64,000 bases of DNA, from NCBI GenBank assembly GCA_030512335.1, contig JAULSU010000004.1, positions 2,542,001-2,606,000 on the forward strand. Reading direction: 5' to 3'. The notes beneath the pieces are model-generated. The model was not told the DNA's origin. It did not search any database and was given only the letters and a program-made list of their open reading frames with translations. How positions within the stretch are numbered: the first letter of the stretch is position 1; each line of letters starts with the position of its first letter. This document shows positions 48,747 through 58,442 of the stretch, piece after piece. Position numbers and translations under genes: made by a program. This DNA is from Immersiella caudata. Lineage: Eukaryota; Ascomycota; Sordariomycetes; Sordariales; Lasiosphaeriaceae.

Positions 48747-49143
48747 CTACACCGGCTCCTTCAAATTATCCGTTGCTGCTACACTGTTAGTATGTGGTCG
48801 GTTTTTTAGGTGAGAGGAACATGCCCTCAAGATGGAAGAGAACATTGGACTGATAGTTCTTGAACATCTGAGCAACAAGCTCAATATTCATGTTTTGGAT
48901 GTTGATATCCTGGAGGGTCTTGTTCATCACGACGATAGCCTCGTTAAGTTTCTCCTGATTGCATAAGCAACGGTGAGTTATCTTGATGATGCAGATGATG
49001 TAGCATGTCATGTTGTTGAGGGGAGCTTACAACGTTGGTGATGATGCGCGACAGCAGAAGGTTCTGCTGATGCTCATGAGGGCTCTCCTTATCATGGCAT
49101 TAGTAGGCAAGCAAGCTTTATTCTTGTCCTGTCATCTTACCAT
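48747..49143 (-). CDS. dad4: DASH complex subunit Dad4
   Basis: A 72-aa protein of the fungal DASH/Dam1 ring that couples kinetochores to spindle microtubules. Four exons: 49143-49141 (the ATG alone), 49087-49031, 48954-48825 and 48775-48747. The product reads [40 protein letters not shown] and continues [32 protein letters not shown], the family sequence and the family's usual length end to end. The first intron (ATG|GTAAGA, branch CTAAT, acceptor GATAAG) isolates the start codon. The last intron begins GC (GAGG|GCATGT, branch ACTAAC, acceptor AGCAG). Without these splices no open frame longer than the central exon would be seen. It is divergent from ies6 with 273 bp between start codons. 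Confidence 0.93.
48776..48824 (-). other. GC-AG intron at the dad4 3' end
   Basis: A 49-nt intron with donor GCATGT and acceptor AGCAG. Its removal joins LFHLE to ATDNLKEPV. The alternative GT donor four bases further in gives a 37-nt intron with the branch site abutting the acceptor and an extra, unconserved segment. Confidence 0.75.
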
Positions 49144-49416
49144 CTTGCGTGTAGTGGGTTTCAGTTGACTTCGCCCGAGTTCTGATCAAGTAGTTTGTTG
49201 ATGTCTGAAGCAATCGCGGGGCATGTATCCCCCACCAACGGCGCGTCTCCAACATAACCCCATACAGTGCGCACATACCCCAAAAGGCGGTGGCCACTGG
49301 CAAAACTGCCCCAAGTTTGGTTATCTTATCGAGGCTCCTCAACACCAACGCCAGGGACGACCAGGAGCCTCCAGCGCCTCAAAACACCATCAAACACCAC
49401 AGCAACGACAGCAATC
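49144..49416. promoter_or_regulatory. Bidirectional promoter region between dad4 and ies6
   Basis: Only 273 bp separates the divergent start codons of dad4 (minus) and ies6 (plus), so both promoters and leaders must share this space. I see no strong TATA element; the ies6 side is rich in CAA/ACC-type sequence typical of fungal leaders. Confidence 0.6.
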
Positions 49417-50037
49417 ATGTCTAACCCAGAAGCGCAAGCTGCGCAAGCCGCTCATCTAGCTCTTATTGAGCAGATCGATATCCACTCAATCCACAAGACA
49501 TTTCGCAACCCCCATTGGAAGCCGAACCAACGGCGCAACAAGAACATCAAGGCGATTCTCGGTGACGCTTCCCGCAAGGAAGCCTCCGTCATAGCGACCC
49601 CCCAAGACAATAGCGGTGCCGCAACCCCCGCAAACGACGATGGTCTCTCTACGAGCGGCACCTCCACGCCCGTGGCACCATCCTCTGCCAACGGTGGCAA
49701 TGCGCTCCCGCCCAACCTCGCACAGGCGTCACGCAGCCTCTCCAAACTAGTGCTCGAGAAGAGCCTGAACGTACCTCGAGTCGCTAATGGGAGCGGAGCC
49801 GCGGCTCTCATGCCATCGACCGCGCCTAATGCCACCTACACTAACATCGAGAGTGCACCGAGTATGGCGCCGCAGAAGAGGTATTGCGACATCACGGGTC
49901 TGCCAGCCCCGTACATTGACCCGAAGACGAGAATACGGTACCACAATCGTGAGGTGTTTGGGGCGATTCGAAGTCTGCCGCCAGGCGTGGGGGAACAATT
50001 CCTTGAAGCTAGGGGCGCGCATACGGTTCTTAAGTGA
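49417..50037 (+). CDS. ies6: INO80 complex subunit Ies6 (YL1_C domain)
   Basis: A 206-aa single-exon protein. It starts at the first ATG of the frame (MSNPEAQAAQAAHLALIEQI), in context CAATCATGTC. Residues 22-55 (DIHSIHKTFRNPHWKPNQRRNKNIKAIL) form the basic N-terminal block conserved in Ies6. A Ser/Thr/Pro-rich linker spans about 60-145. The C-terminal YL1_C domain (150-206) includes KRYCDITGLPAPYIDPKTRIRYHNREVF. In yeast and human, Ies6 binds Arp5 and the pair docks on the INO80 ATPase to couple ATP hydrolysis to nucleosome sliding. Its partner gene arp5 lies about 1.2 kb away with only dad4 between. Confidence 0.93.
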   Translation: MSNPEAQAAQAAHLALIEQIDIHSIHKTFRNPHWKPNQRRNKNIKAILGDASRKEASVIATPQDNSGAATPANDDGLSTSGTSTPVAPSSANGGNALPPNLAQASRSLSKLVLEKSLNVPRVANGSGAAALMPSTAPNATYTNIESAPSMAPQKRYCDITGLPAPYIDPKTRIRYHNREVFGAIRSLPPGVGEQFLEARGAHTVLK

Positions 50038-50958
50038 CTGGAGGGGCTGGCGCTGCTGCCCTGGTTAGATGCCTGGAAGGTCCTGTAGAGCGGAAATTCG
50101 CTGGATTGTCAAATTGGGCGTTCGGGGAGCCAGCGATGTCATTGTTCTGGCTTTTACAAAAGGTGGGTTGGCGCTTTGGTGTTTTTGGTTTCAAAGGCGT
50201 AGGAAAAGAGCATCACCAGAGGTCGGAGCTTGTTCGAGGGGTGCAAAGTAGTATATTGATAAGTGTATGTACGAGCAACAAAGTCAACCCCCGACTACGC
50301 ACTCGCTGCCTTTCAGCAGCAAGATGACAGTCGACGCTCCGGCTTAATCGTGATCAGTTGTTATATGCCCGGATAAATCCTTTTTGCGACAGATCACTGT
50401 GGACGGATTGTGACCGAACTCAGTTGCTTTAGCAGATGCTGAAGCCGTCGTGGCAATGGCTTCCTTGAGGATGTCGTTTTGAAAGGAGAAGCAATGGAAC
50501 CTACCGTTTCCGTCGATCTCAGTTCGTTTTGAACAAGTAAAGAGTCCTTGGAAGATCTCATATTCCTGGTCCCAGAAACGAATTGGTGACTCTATTATGA
50601 GCAGCGAGACTCCTGGACGTTCCTCCACGACGAGAAAATCGGGAAAAGTTCAAAACCTGAATTTTGATTCGGGCTTCTCGAGTGGAGGATGTGGCTGAAG
50701 CTCTGCAAGCCACCTACCCAATCAGGGCTTGACGAGTGGGCCCTGCGTTTTCGGCCGGCAGCCAAGCTTTTTGGCGTGCCTGGAACCGCGCTCCCTGTCG
50801 CTGAGAAGGTGGCCTTCGCAGCACACCTCAACCTTCGAACAGCGCATTCCAGTCAACCGTCAATCTAGATTTTCTACAGTTCCGTTCCTCACTTTTGAAG
50901 TTGTAGCCAGCGCGCCCAAGGCTCATAGTAGCACCTCGCAGCATAACAAATCGCCAAG
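50038..50958. other. Intergenic region between ies6 and got1
   Basis: About 0.9 kb holding the ies6 3' region and the got1 promoter. No coding exon or RNA gene was recognised. Confidence 0.5.
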
Positions 50959-51683
50959 ATGTCTATGTGGCTATCCGACTCCCAAAGTAAGCCCTCGCCC
51001 TCTGAATCCGAACGAACCTGGAACCCGCTTGCGCCAGCGAGCTCCTCTGCGCGAAGGGCTAAAACAAAGACACCCAAACGAGGCAATGGCTAACACTTTA
51101 TGATCCAGAAATTGGAGTCGCCTTCTGCTCCGGAGGTATGTCTCGTCGGCCCCCTTGCGAGCCGCTCTCGCACGTGCCCTCGGCCTCTGCAACCCATCTC
51201 GAGGCTCTGTCGCAGAGTCCCTTTCCCCGCGGCCACGAACTGACCACTTCCTGAAAAGGCGGCTTCTTTCTCATCGGCGGCGTTATGCTCTTCTTCGACC
51301 GCGCCATGCTTGCCATGGGCAATGTTCGTTCCCCCTCACCACTTACACCCCTTCCCTCCCTCCGCTCTCTGACCATCCATGAGTAGATCCTCTTCCTCAT
51401 CGGCCTAACAATCATCATCGGCCCCCAAAAGACCATGGTCTTCTTTGCGCGCAAACAAAAACTCAAAGGAACAGCAGCATTCTTCGGCGGGCTAACGTTA
51501 ATCCTCATGCGATGGACGTTTATTGGATTTCTCGTGGAGCTCTACGGCATCATGGTCCTCTTTGGCGACTTCCTTGGCACGATAGCTGGCTTCGCGCGCA
51601 ATGTTCCAATCGTTGGGCCATACATCGGGATTGCCATCGATAAGGTTGGGCTTGGGAGGCGGAATGCTGAGTTGCCGGTATAA
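50959..51683 (+). CDS. got1: Got1 family vesicle transport protein
   Basis: Four exons: 50959-50986, 51109-51135, 51259-51323 and 51387-51683, giving 138 aa, matching yeast Got1 in length. It is a small membrane protein of ER/Golgi vesicles that supports SNARE-dependent fusion with Golgi membranes. The product reads [54 protein letters not shown]. Four hydrophobic segments can be seen (IGVAFCSG...MLFF, [32 protein letters not shown], and WTFIGFLVELYGIMVLFGDFLG). The C-terminus has the cytosolic tail VPIVGPYIGIAIDKVG. Exons 1-3 total only 120 coding bases. It is convergent with profilin. Confidence 0.95.
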
Positions 51684-52229
51684 GCAGGACCGTGGTGACC
51701 TCGACGATCGTTTCAATTTCGACAAACATGGAGCCGATGGCACCATGCCATTTAATGCTAGACGACCAGTACAAAGATAGGGGTTGGCACATCTAGGGCG
51801 CTATACAGGGAGGCCTTCGGCCTATTCATGTGGCGCCACCGGCGTTGGATATTATACCCGTGTTTTAATAGGGACTTGTACGTGTAAGAGTATGGGATAT
51901 CGATAGACCGGCTCGCAGGGCACGCCGGATGGACGGGATGTGAATGGGTAGGGTGTCAAAAGAGAAGGGGATTTTATTTGCTGGGGATAAACCGCCTATG
52001 CAGAATTCCGGCTTGAAGCATGGGTCCTCGACCGAGCTAAAGAACAACCGGCCGCATCGGATCAAAACATCTCGAAAGCTTGTGGCTCTGTCTTATCAGT
52101 GCACTAGGCTCATCAAACTCGCTCCACCTGGGAACCCCCATCGTCTATTCATCGACTCCATCGTTCCGTCCCGCAGATGCCTCGCAGAGGCTTGGCGTCA
52201 TCCGCCGAAAGCCTCAACGGCGTCCGCAT
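51684..52229. other. Convergent 3' region between got1 and profilin
   Basis: Holds two 3' UTRs; nothing else is recognised. Confidence 0.5.
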
Positions 52230-52967
52230 CTAGTAGCCGACCTTGATCAAGTAGTCGGCGAGCGCCTCGACAGTCTGGGTTGCGTTGCCAACCTGGACGC
52301 TCTCGCCGTAGTGGCCGACGAGGATGGCCTGCGCCGTCTTGACAATGATGATCCCTGTCCTGCCCTATAAGCACGAATGTGTCAGCTCGTTATGGGTTCC
52401 TCGCCTGGGGATTAGGGAGTAGGGAGTAGGTGTATGCGTACCTGACGGCCGTAGATGTGTCGGTCCTCGATGTTGAAAGCCACAAATCGCTCGCCGCCGA
52501 TATGGATGCCCTCGCCAAACGCCTTGTCCACTGCGGGGCCCTTGCCGCCCTCGGCCAGGATCGCAACAATGTTCTTCATCTCCGCCGGTTGAAGCTAGTT
52601 ATTGCTGTTAGCATGCGCTGGGGGCGCTCGGTGCGGGAACGGGTAAGAGGTCGCATATCGGATACCGATGGTATCGAGGGCGGGGTTCCATACTGTGAAG
52701 CCGCTGGAAGTGGCCCAGACGCTGTCACCAGCGGCGCTGATGATGGCGGCCTTGTCGATGTGGCCGCTGCCCACGAGGCTGGTATCCGAAAGTCAGCACA
52801 TGGTCTTGGGCTTCCCAGTGCGGCTAGAGCGAGCGAGCGCCGTGAAGGAGCCGGCATACCTCGAGTCAACATAAGCTGGAGCTGAGGTTAGCTACCCAGT
52901 TCCAAACCGGGGAGAGGAAGGTGGGGTTGTTTTGCAAGGCCCCAACGGACGCACCTTGCCAGGACAT
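52230..52967 (-). CDS. pfy1: Profilin
   Basis: A 133-aa actin-monomer, polyproline and phosphoinositide binding protein that feeds formin-driven actin cables at hyphal tips. Five exons: 52967-52955, 52875-52860, 52778-52694, 52594-52442 and 52364-52230. The product reads [38 protein letters not shown]. It continues [16 protein letters not shown], then [26 protein letters not shown], and ends [20 protein letters not shown] followed by [13 protein letters not shown]. The N-terminal and C-terminal helices that bind polyproline are conserved ([16 protein letters not shown]). The first two exons are only 13 and 16 nt. Exon 3 ends at FT|GTATGG rather than at the later GT, because only this choice keeps the frame into LQPAEM. 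Confidence 0.95.
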
Positions 52968-55707
52968 GTTGGGCGGTTGTGATGTGTTTTTCGCAATAAA
53001 AAAATAGGAGGTGACACAGGGGTGCAGAGCAACGAGGCGTGGGCTGCAATAAGGTGATGCGCGCAAAGCTTAGATTTGACGTGGACAGGTAATGTCGGAG
53101 GCGGTGGTGGTGGACGATAAGTGGAAGTTTTGACGCTCTCCCCCTCAGTACCCCGCTAGGCCGGCGTGGTGATTGCTTCTGAAGACGGAGGGGCTTTGTG
53201 ACTCCACCGTCTGAGGTAAGCACAGCATGTCGTACCAGAACAATTTGCCGTGGTGACCTCTACGCCAGCTGTTAGCGAGCGACCAGCCGCACCATGCGTC
53301 GAAAAGCTGAGCGGCGCGGGAGCAGCCGAACGGCCTTGCTTCTTTCAAAGCGCTCCGTCAAATGTGTCTTTCCGTCATCCCATTCGTTCAAGACGCAAGC
53401 ATTAACTGCCTTGTCCATCGTTTGCAGGCATTCATTCTCACTGGTTCCAAGACGAAACTCTGTGACTCCGTTTCTCCATTGGAGCGTGCTAGGCAGCCTT
53501 GTTCAATCGGTGACTGGACGTTGTCGTTCTTCAGAGACACGAAACGGCCAGCCACATGGCTCTCAGCTGAACCTAGGATGACGGGAAGGACAACAACGAT
53601 TACGCAGTACGATATGCCGATTCAACGGCACTGACTACTCCGCGAACGGCACGTCCCCGCTGTCATAATCTCTTCGCAGAATTTCCTTCTCTCACAACCG
53701 GGGCTCAGAATGATCCAACCGGTTATCGACAGTGGTCACCGATCTCGCGCAACTTCTTGGCAGTCAACGAAGTTAGCGTTGCCTTGGCCACCACATCAGA
53801 CCTTCTCACCGTAAGCCCAGTTGGCCAAGTCAGCAATAGGAAAGCGGCCGGTTTCATTTTATTATTATCCACGCGACGAGACCTGGCAAAGATCCTCCGA
53901 CGATTCTTCATGCTGCTCTCACACGCCTGAGACAGGACGAAGATCCGGTGTAGATCCGGTAAATCCACAACCACAGGGACACATCACGGGGTTTGTCTGG
54001 GGTAAAGAACAGACGATGCCCAACCAGGAGCAGAGAAGACCGGTACCGCTCATCAAAGTTTCTAGAACCCCCCGGCTTTATCCGTCGTCTTTCCTTCAGG
54101 CGGATAATAAGATACACTCAATCTGCAGCATCGATCTGCCACACGGAGCTAGACGGCTGACTCGAGGTGATTTCTCATCTGATATTACGTTTCCATGGAA
54201 TCAAGAGTAAGGAAATCACCATCGACTCGGTACTAACGGAAATTTGTGTTCCTGAGACAACTTTCCCCATCAGTCATGACTTGAAACGACACCTTGGCAC
54301 TAACTTGGCGGTGTCGAAACATTGAACCAGTGAGGGCCCATATATTCGATTTCTGACACAACACCACTCAGGGAATGTGGCCAACGAGAGGGAAACATGC
54401 CATGCTGAATCCTTTCAGCCACAACAGCAAGCACCCGCATTCACCGATTTCCAGAAGTCTTCGATGCCTGTGCCGGCCCTAAGTCCCGGCTTCCCCAACT
54501 GTTTGGCGACTCGACACGGCGAGCACCCTAGCGAACCCCGAGTCCTTCAATTTTAATCTCCAAACAAGCTGCACCTCGAACCCACAAATACACAAACCGG
54601 CGCGCTCTCAGTGTCACATGCGGGGTCAATGAGAAGAAAACACTGCTACTGTCACATCACGAGGCCAGCTCCGCTCGACACTGGGAATGCTGGCATCAGC
54701 AGTTCATCGGATGGTAATCCGAACATGGCTGCCATTGCCTGCACTCCTTCACTGAGGCACATTCCGTTCGGCGGGGCGGTGTAGCAACCTTCTTCTGGTA
54801 CCTGCAGCAAAGCTGCTCCGGGTTGCCCCAGCTTTTGCGGCTCGCCTGATGGCGAAGCGAGGGCTGCAGCGTGCCGACAGAGATGCTCCCATACCGTTTC
54901 CAGGTACCGAACAGCGCCAGAAATACAGGCTGTTCAGCAGTTGGCTGGCACGGCGGCTCACGATGCCGCACTGGGCAGTCGGTGGTGCGACTCCTTGCAC
55001 TCAGATGACAGCATCGAACGCCACCCCCGAATGGGGTCATGGGAAATCTGAGACAGCAAAAACCGCCCTGCTCCACTCCCGCCTCGTCAGCCTCCACTAG
55101 GATCTGCCCCCAGAAGTGGGTCGGCACCACCCCCTCGCGTGTTGTTCGGCCACGGCCGAGCAACGCGATTTGCAATCCCCCACCGTGATGCACCACTGCG
55201 ACCACCACCATCTGGCCTTGAGGCAGCGGGCTTGCCATCCCTGCGCCGATCAACCTCGCTCGAAATACCCGCTGCCGTGCCTCCCAGACCGGGGCCGCAC
55301 TCGCCGCAAACCTGCGATCGAGAAGACTTCAGGCTCAAGAGTCGGCGTCGGCGATGAAGAGCGAGTGGGCTCCGGACGGAGACGTGGGCGTGGCATATAG
55401 GGAATAGGCAGGATATGTAGTTGACAATCTCCCGTTCCCGTCACCTTCTCCTTCTGTTTGGTCTGGAGCCTTCATTTCGGGCTGCCCTTCATTTCTTGTT
55501 CATTTTCTGGCTTCGCGGTTTTGTTCATTTGGGAAGATGCTTGCTGGCTCTCGATTCGCCGAGCTGTTTTTTCTCCGTGATTAGACGATATTCGAAACCG
55601 CGCTCAAGTGAGGAACCCCCGCACCCGCAGCGTCGCAGTGCCCCTCTTGCTGGACCTTAGCGGTCTCTGCAATCTGAGTGGCTGCCCGTCCGCCGCCAGC
55701 AGCGGGC
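52968..55707. other. Intergenic region between profilin and the 55.7-kb gene
   Basis: About 2.7 kb flanked by divergent genes, so it includes both promoters. Open frames such as 54696-55253 (minus) have random-looking composition. No mobile element, tRNA or tandem repeat was recognised. The last roughly 300 bp are pyrimidine-rich and probably the leader of the next gene. Confidence 0.45.
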
Positions 55708-57900
55708 ATGTTGGGAGTGGCTCCCCGTTCCAGATCGCCGAGCATGGGGGTGACAGGGAGAACAGGAACAACGGGCCTGGTTGGCCAGGGTCCAATGGGC
55801 CTCAACCAAGGACCAGGCCCTGTGTCATCTACGGCCCTGCAGCCGCGCACAGCAAGCCGACCAGCCAGCAGACAGGGCAGCAGACATGGCCCTCAAAACA
55901 CCGTCATCCCCCCCGTGGCCTTTCCCGAAGGGCGGAATCCCTATCTCGAGCGCCCTCTCCCCCCGCCACCACCGCCTAAGACGCCCAAATCTTCCGCTCC
56001 TGTCGTTCCCGCCACGGTTGCTATTGTGGCTCCTCCCACGGCGACCACCATGCCTTTGAGGCCAAGCACTTCGTCGGGGCCGGGCACTGGATCTAGCAGC
56101 AGAGCGGCGGCGGCGCCGAGACCCAACTTCGAAAAACGGCTTTCCAAGGACGACATGTCCCTCACTGGCCAGATGGGCATGAGCATGGGAAGGACAAAAG
56201 GAGTTCAACAACCCTACCGATTTGGCGGTGGCGCACGAAGCGTTGGGCTCCCGACTCCAGAGGACAGCCCGAACCTGAACGCGATGCCGTCTCCCCCACC
56301 AGTGATGTTTGTGCCCTCCAGGGTACCGACCCCTAACTCCCTGAGCTCCGGAGAGATTCAGATCGGAATGGCGCTGGGAAGCCCAACGGAATACACACCC
56401 AGTCCACTAGCTGCCTGGCAGCCGCAGCAGATGACTCCGCCTCGAGACGCCTACTCACCCCTGCCACCACAGCGAACTCCCGAACCACCGGCGCAGAGAC
56501 AGAAAACGCAAAAAAGAAAGTTTTTTGGCGCATTATTCGGACGTGGGAAGCACTCGGAGCGGGAAAAGACCCCGGAGCCCGTCAGCACCCCGGAGCCCGT
56601 GAAGGAGAGCTATGCGACATCATATGCTGCGATATCCAACTTAAGCCTGGACAAATCAGGAGAGGCAACACCCCTCAGAGCCAACACGGTCACCGCGAAA
56701 AAGACTCCCAAGTTCACTCTCAGAGCAAGGTCAAGAACGGAGCCTGATATGGAGGAAGCTGCTCAGGAGGCGAAAAAGTCGGTGCCGGAGGTCAAGGTGA
56801 TGGACCCGAAGCCTGAACCCGTTCAATCCGCTGCGCCTAGCCTTGGCAGTTCCGGTTTCCTGGATATCGAAATCCCGGATATTAGGCTGGAAAGATACAG
56901 CATCATGTTCAGCGGCGTGCTGAACCCACAGGGAAGCAGCACCACACCCTCACTCCTGGCAAGGCGACAAGCGACGCTGGAAAAGCTTAAAACTATCAAC
57001 GACAGAATAGTGAACGAGGAAATGAGCAAGGAAACGGGACTGGTCCGACGAGCCACATCGCCACACGTGAAATCTCCATCGTTCTCCCTGTTCCCGCCAC
57101 CACAACTGCGTCCCAACGGAGCCTCGCCGCGTATGCGCTCCACCAGCTCGCCAGCGATGCCATCACCAGCGCGGGCAAGCTTCGATATTGACCGCCTTCC
57201 TCTACCTGAGTCCAGGCTGCGAAAGGAGTCAAAGCGAGTCACCATCATCTCTCCCCGTACAATGGACGAGCGCAATCGCCAAGAAAACGTAGAGAAGCTC
57301 CGCGAGCAGCAAATCCAGATGCAGAAGGCCCAGCGAGCGCCATCGCCCTTCCGACCTGAAGACTCTACCTTCTTCCTGGACTCGCCCGACTCGCCATCTA
57401 GCGTCTCGGACGTTGAGGAAATCCTGTCTCCTGTCGATGTCGTCCCACTCAAGCCCCGTCTCGACGAGCCGCGGTGGGAAATCGTCTCTCCTCCTTCGAC
57501 TTCGGCCTTGAGCGAGGCGAGCAGTACCATGACGAAGCGGTCCATGTCCTCCACATCGACGATGTCATCTGTCAAGACTAGCGTCACTCGTCCCTCTCTC
57601 GACATGGATGACGAGGAAGAAGATGCTGGCCTCAAGGCGGCCGTGGAGATCAGCATCGCGCGGCAGATCTCGATTTCCCGCCAGCAGAGAAATCTCTTGC
57701 GAACTACTAGCTCTGCTAATCCGCTGCCGAAAAATGCCCCGTCAGCAGTTTCAACAGCTCGCGGTGCCAGCGTCAAGGTGCCAACGGGTAATGGACTGGC
57801 CGGACGAGTGATCGAGACGAAGCAGTCGATGCCAAGGCTGGTGGACATGCATTTTGGGCGCAACCGGAAGAGCGAGCGCGTCGTTCTCGAAGCGATGTGA
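55708..57900 (+). CDS. Uncharacterised Ser/Pro-rich fungal protein (730 aa)
   Basis: A long single-exon frame. The first ATG is at 55708 (MLGVAPRSRSPSMGV); a TGA lies in frame at 55675. I recognise no catalytic domain. The N-terminal 270 residues are Pro/Ser/Gly-rich with polyproline (LPPPPPPKTPK), a possible profilin or SH3 ligand. A basic stretch KRKFFGALFGRGKHSEREK follows. The central segment IPDIRLERYSIMFSGVLN and SLLARRQATLEKLKTIND looks ordered and resembles a block common in uncharacterised Pezizomycotina proteins. A helical Glu/Arg/Gln segment (MDERNRQENVEKLREQQ) and a C-terminal DDEEEDAGLKAAVEISIARQISISRQQRNLL helix precede a basic end. It is probably a cytoplasmic scaffold with large disordered parts; that is inference. 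Confidence 0.7.
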   Translation: MLGVAPRSRSPSMGVTGRTGTTGLVGQGPMGLNQGPGPVSSTALQPRTASRPASRQGSRHGPQNTVIPPVAFPEGRNPYLERPLPPPPPPKTPKSSAPVVPATVAIVAPPTATTMPLRPSTSSGPGTGSSSRAAAAPRPNFEKRLSKDDMSLTGQMGMSMGRTKGVQQPYRFGGGARSVGLPTPEDSPNLNAMPSPPPVMFVPSRVPTPNSLSSGEIQIGMALGSPTEYTPSPLAAWQPQQMTPPRDAYSPLPPQRTPEPPAQRQKTQKRKFFGALFGRGKHSEREKTPEPVSTPEPVKESYATSYAAISNLSLDKSGEATPLRANTVTAKKTPKFTLRARSRTEPDMEEAAQEAKKSVPEVKVMDPKPEPVQSAAPSLGSSGFLDIEIPDIRLERYSIMFSGVLNPQGSSTTPSLLARRQATLEKLKTINDRIVNEEMSKETGLVRRATSPHVKSPSFSLFPPPQLRPNGASPRMRSTSSPAMPSPARASFDIDRLPLPESRLRKESKRVTIISPRTMDERNRQENVEKLREQQIQMQKAQRAPSPFRPEDSTFFLDSPDSPSSVSDVEEILSPVDVVPLKPRLDEPRWEIVSPPSTSALSEASSTMTKRSMSSTSTMSSVKTSVTRPSLDMDDEEEDAGLKAAVEISIARQISISRQQRNLLRTTSSANPLPKNAPSAVSTARGASVKVPTGNGLAGRVIETKQSMPRLVDMHFGRNRKSERVVLEAM

Positions 57901-58442
57901 TGCATTTGACTACCTGGTTACCGCGATGTCAACACCCCACATCCGGATTTCCGACGATTAATTTCTATTCATATTATAACGTGGTGTCTTGGCACATCAC
58001 CTCTTGCCTACCGGCACGACGATATGCCCCAGCCAAAACTCTTTATTCACTTCTGCTTGTGGCGGGGTTACCGCACTTTTTAGGGGGTTGGAGGGTGTTG
58101 TGGGAAGGTATAGATCAGGGCGGTTGGTGCGGACACGACACCTATAGGATTTCATTTGTGGCACGGAACGGATACAGGCTAGGATTGGGATTGGGAGGGA
58201 CAAAGCCTTGACGGTGGTTTGCTTTGTGTTGTGATACCAATATTTCAGAAAGATGTCTAGATATGCAGACTAGATGTAGGATCAAGAAAGAGAGAACGAG
58301 TCAAACTACCAGTCTGAACAAATATTGGACGTGACCCAATGTTGTGTTGCAAAATCGGGAAGATATGACTCCCTAATGGTTTAAAGAATCTAATGTATAG
58401 GTACCCTACTGTACAAGATATTCCACACAAATATTACACACC
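57901..58442. other. Convergent 3' region
   Basis: Holds the 3' UTRs of the two flanking convergent genes. Short GGATTGGGATTGGG runs occur near 58180; no gene is seen. Confidence 0.45.

Noticed and set aside
49267..49416. Upstream in-frame extension of ies6
   Set aside because: The extension begins at a GTG and reads as random basic sequence. The first ATG at 49417 is followed directly by the conserved protein.
52680..52694. GT at ATCG|GTATCC as the donor of profilin intron 3
   Set aside because: It leaves a phase incompatible with the next acceptor. The earlier donor ACA|GTATGG joins GFT to LQPAEM in frame and matches profilins.
54696..55253. A 185-codon open frame on the minus strand
   Set aside because: The translation has random composition (many Cys, Arg, Gln and Pro), no family resemblance, and no splice context.
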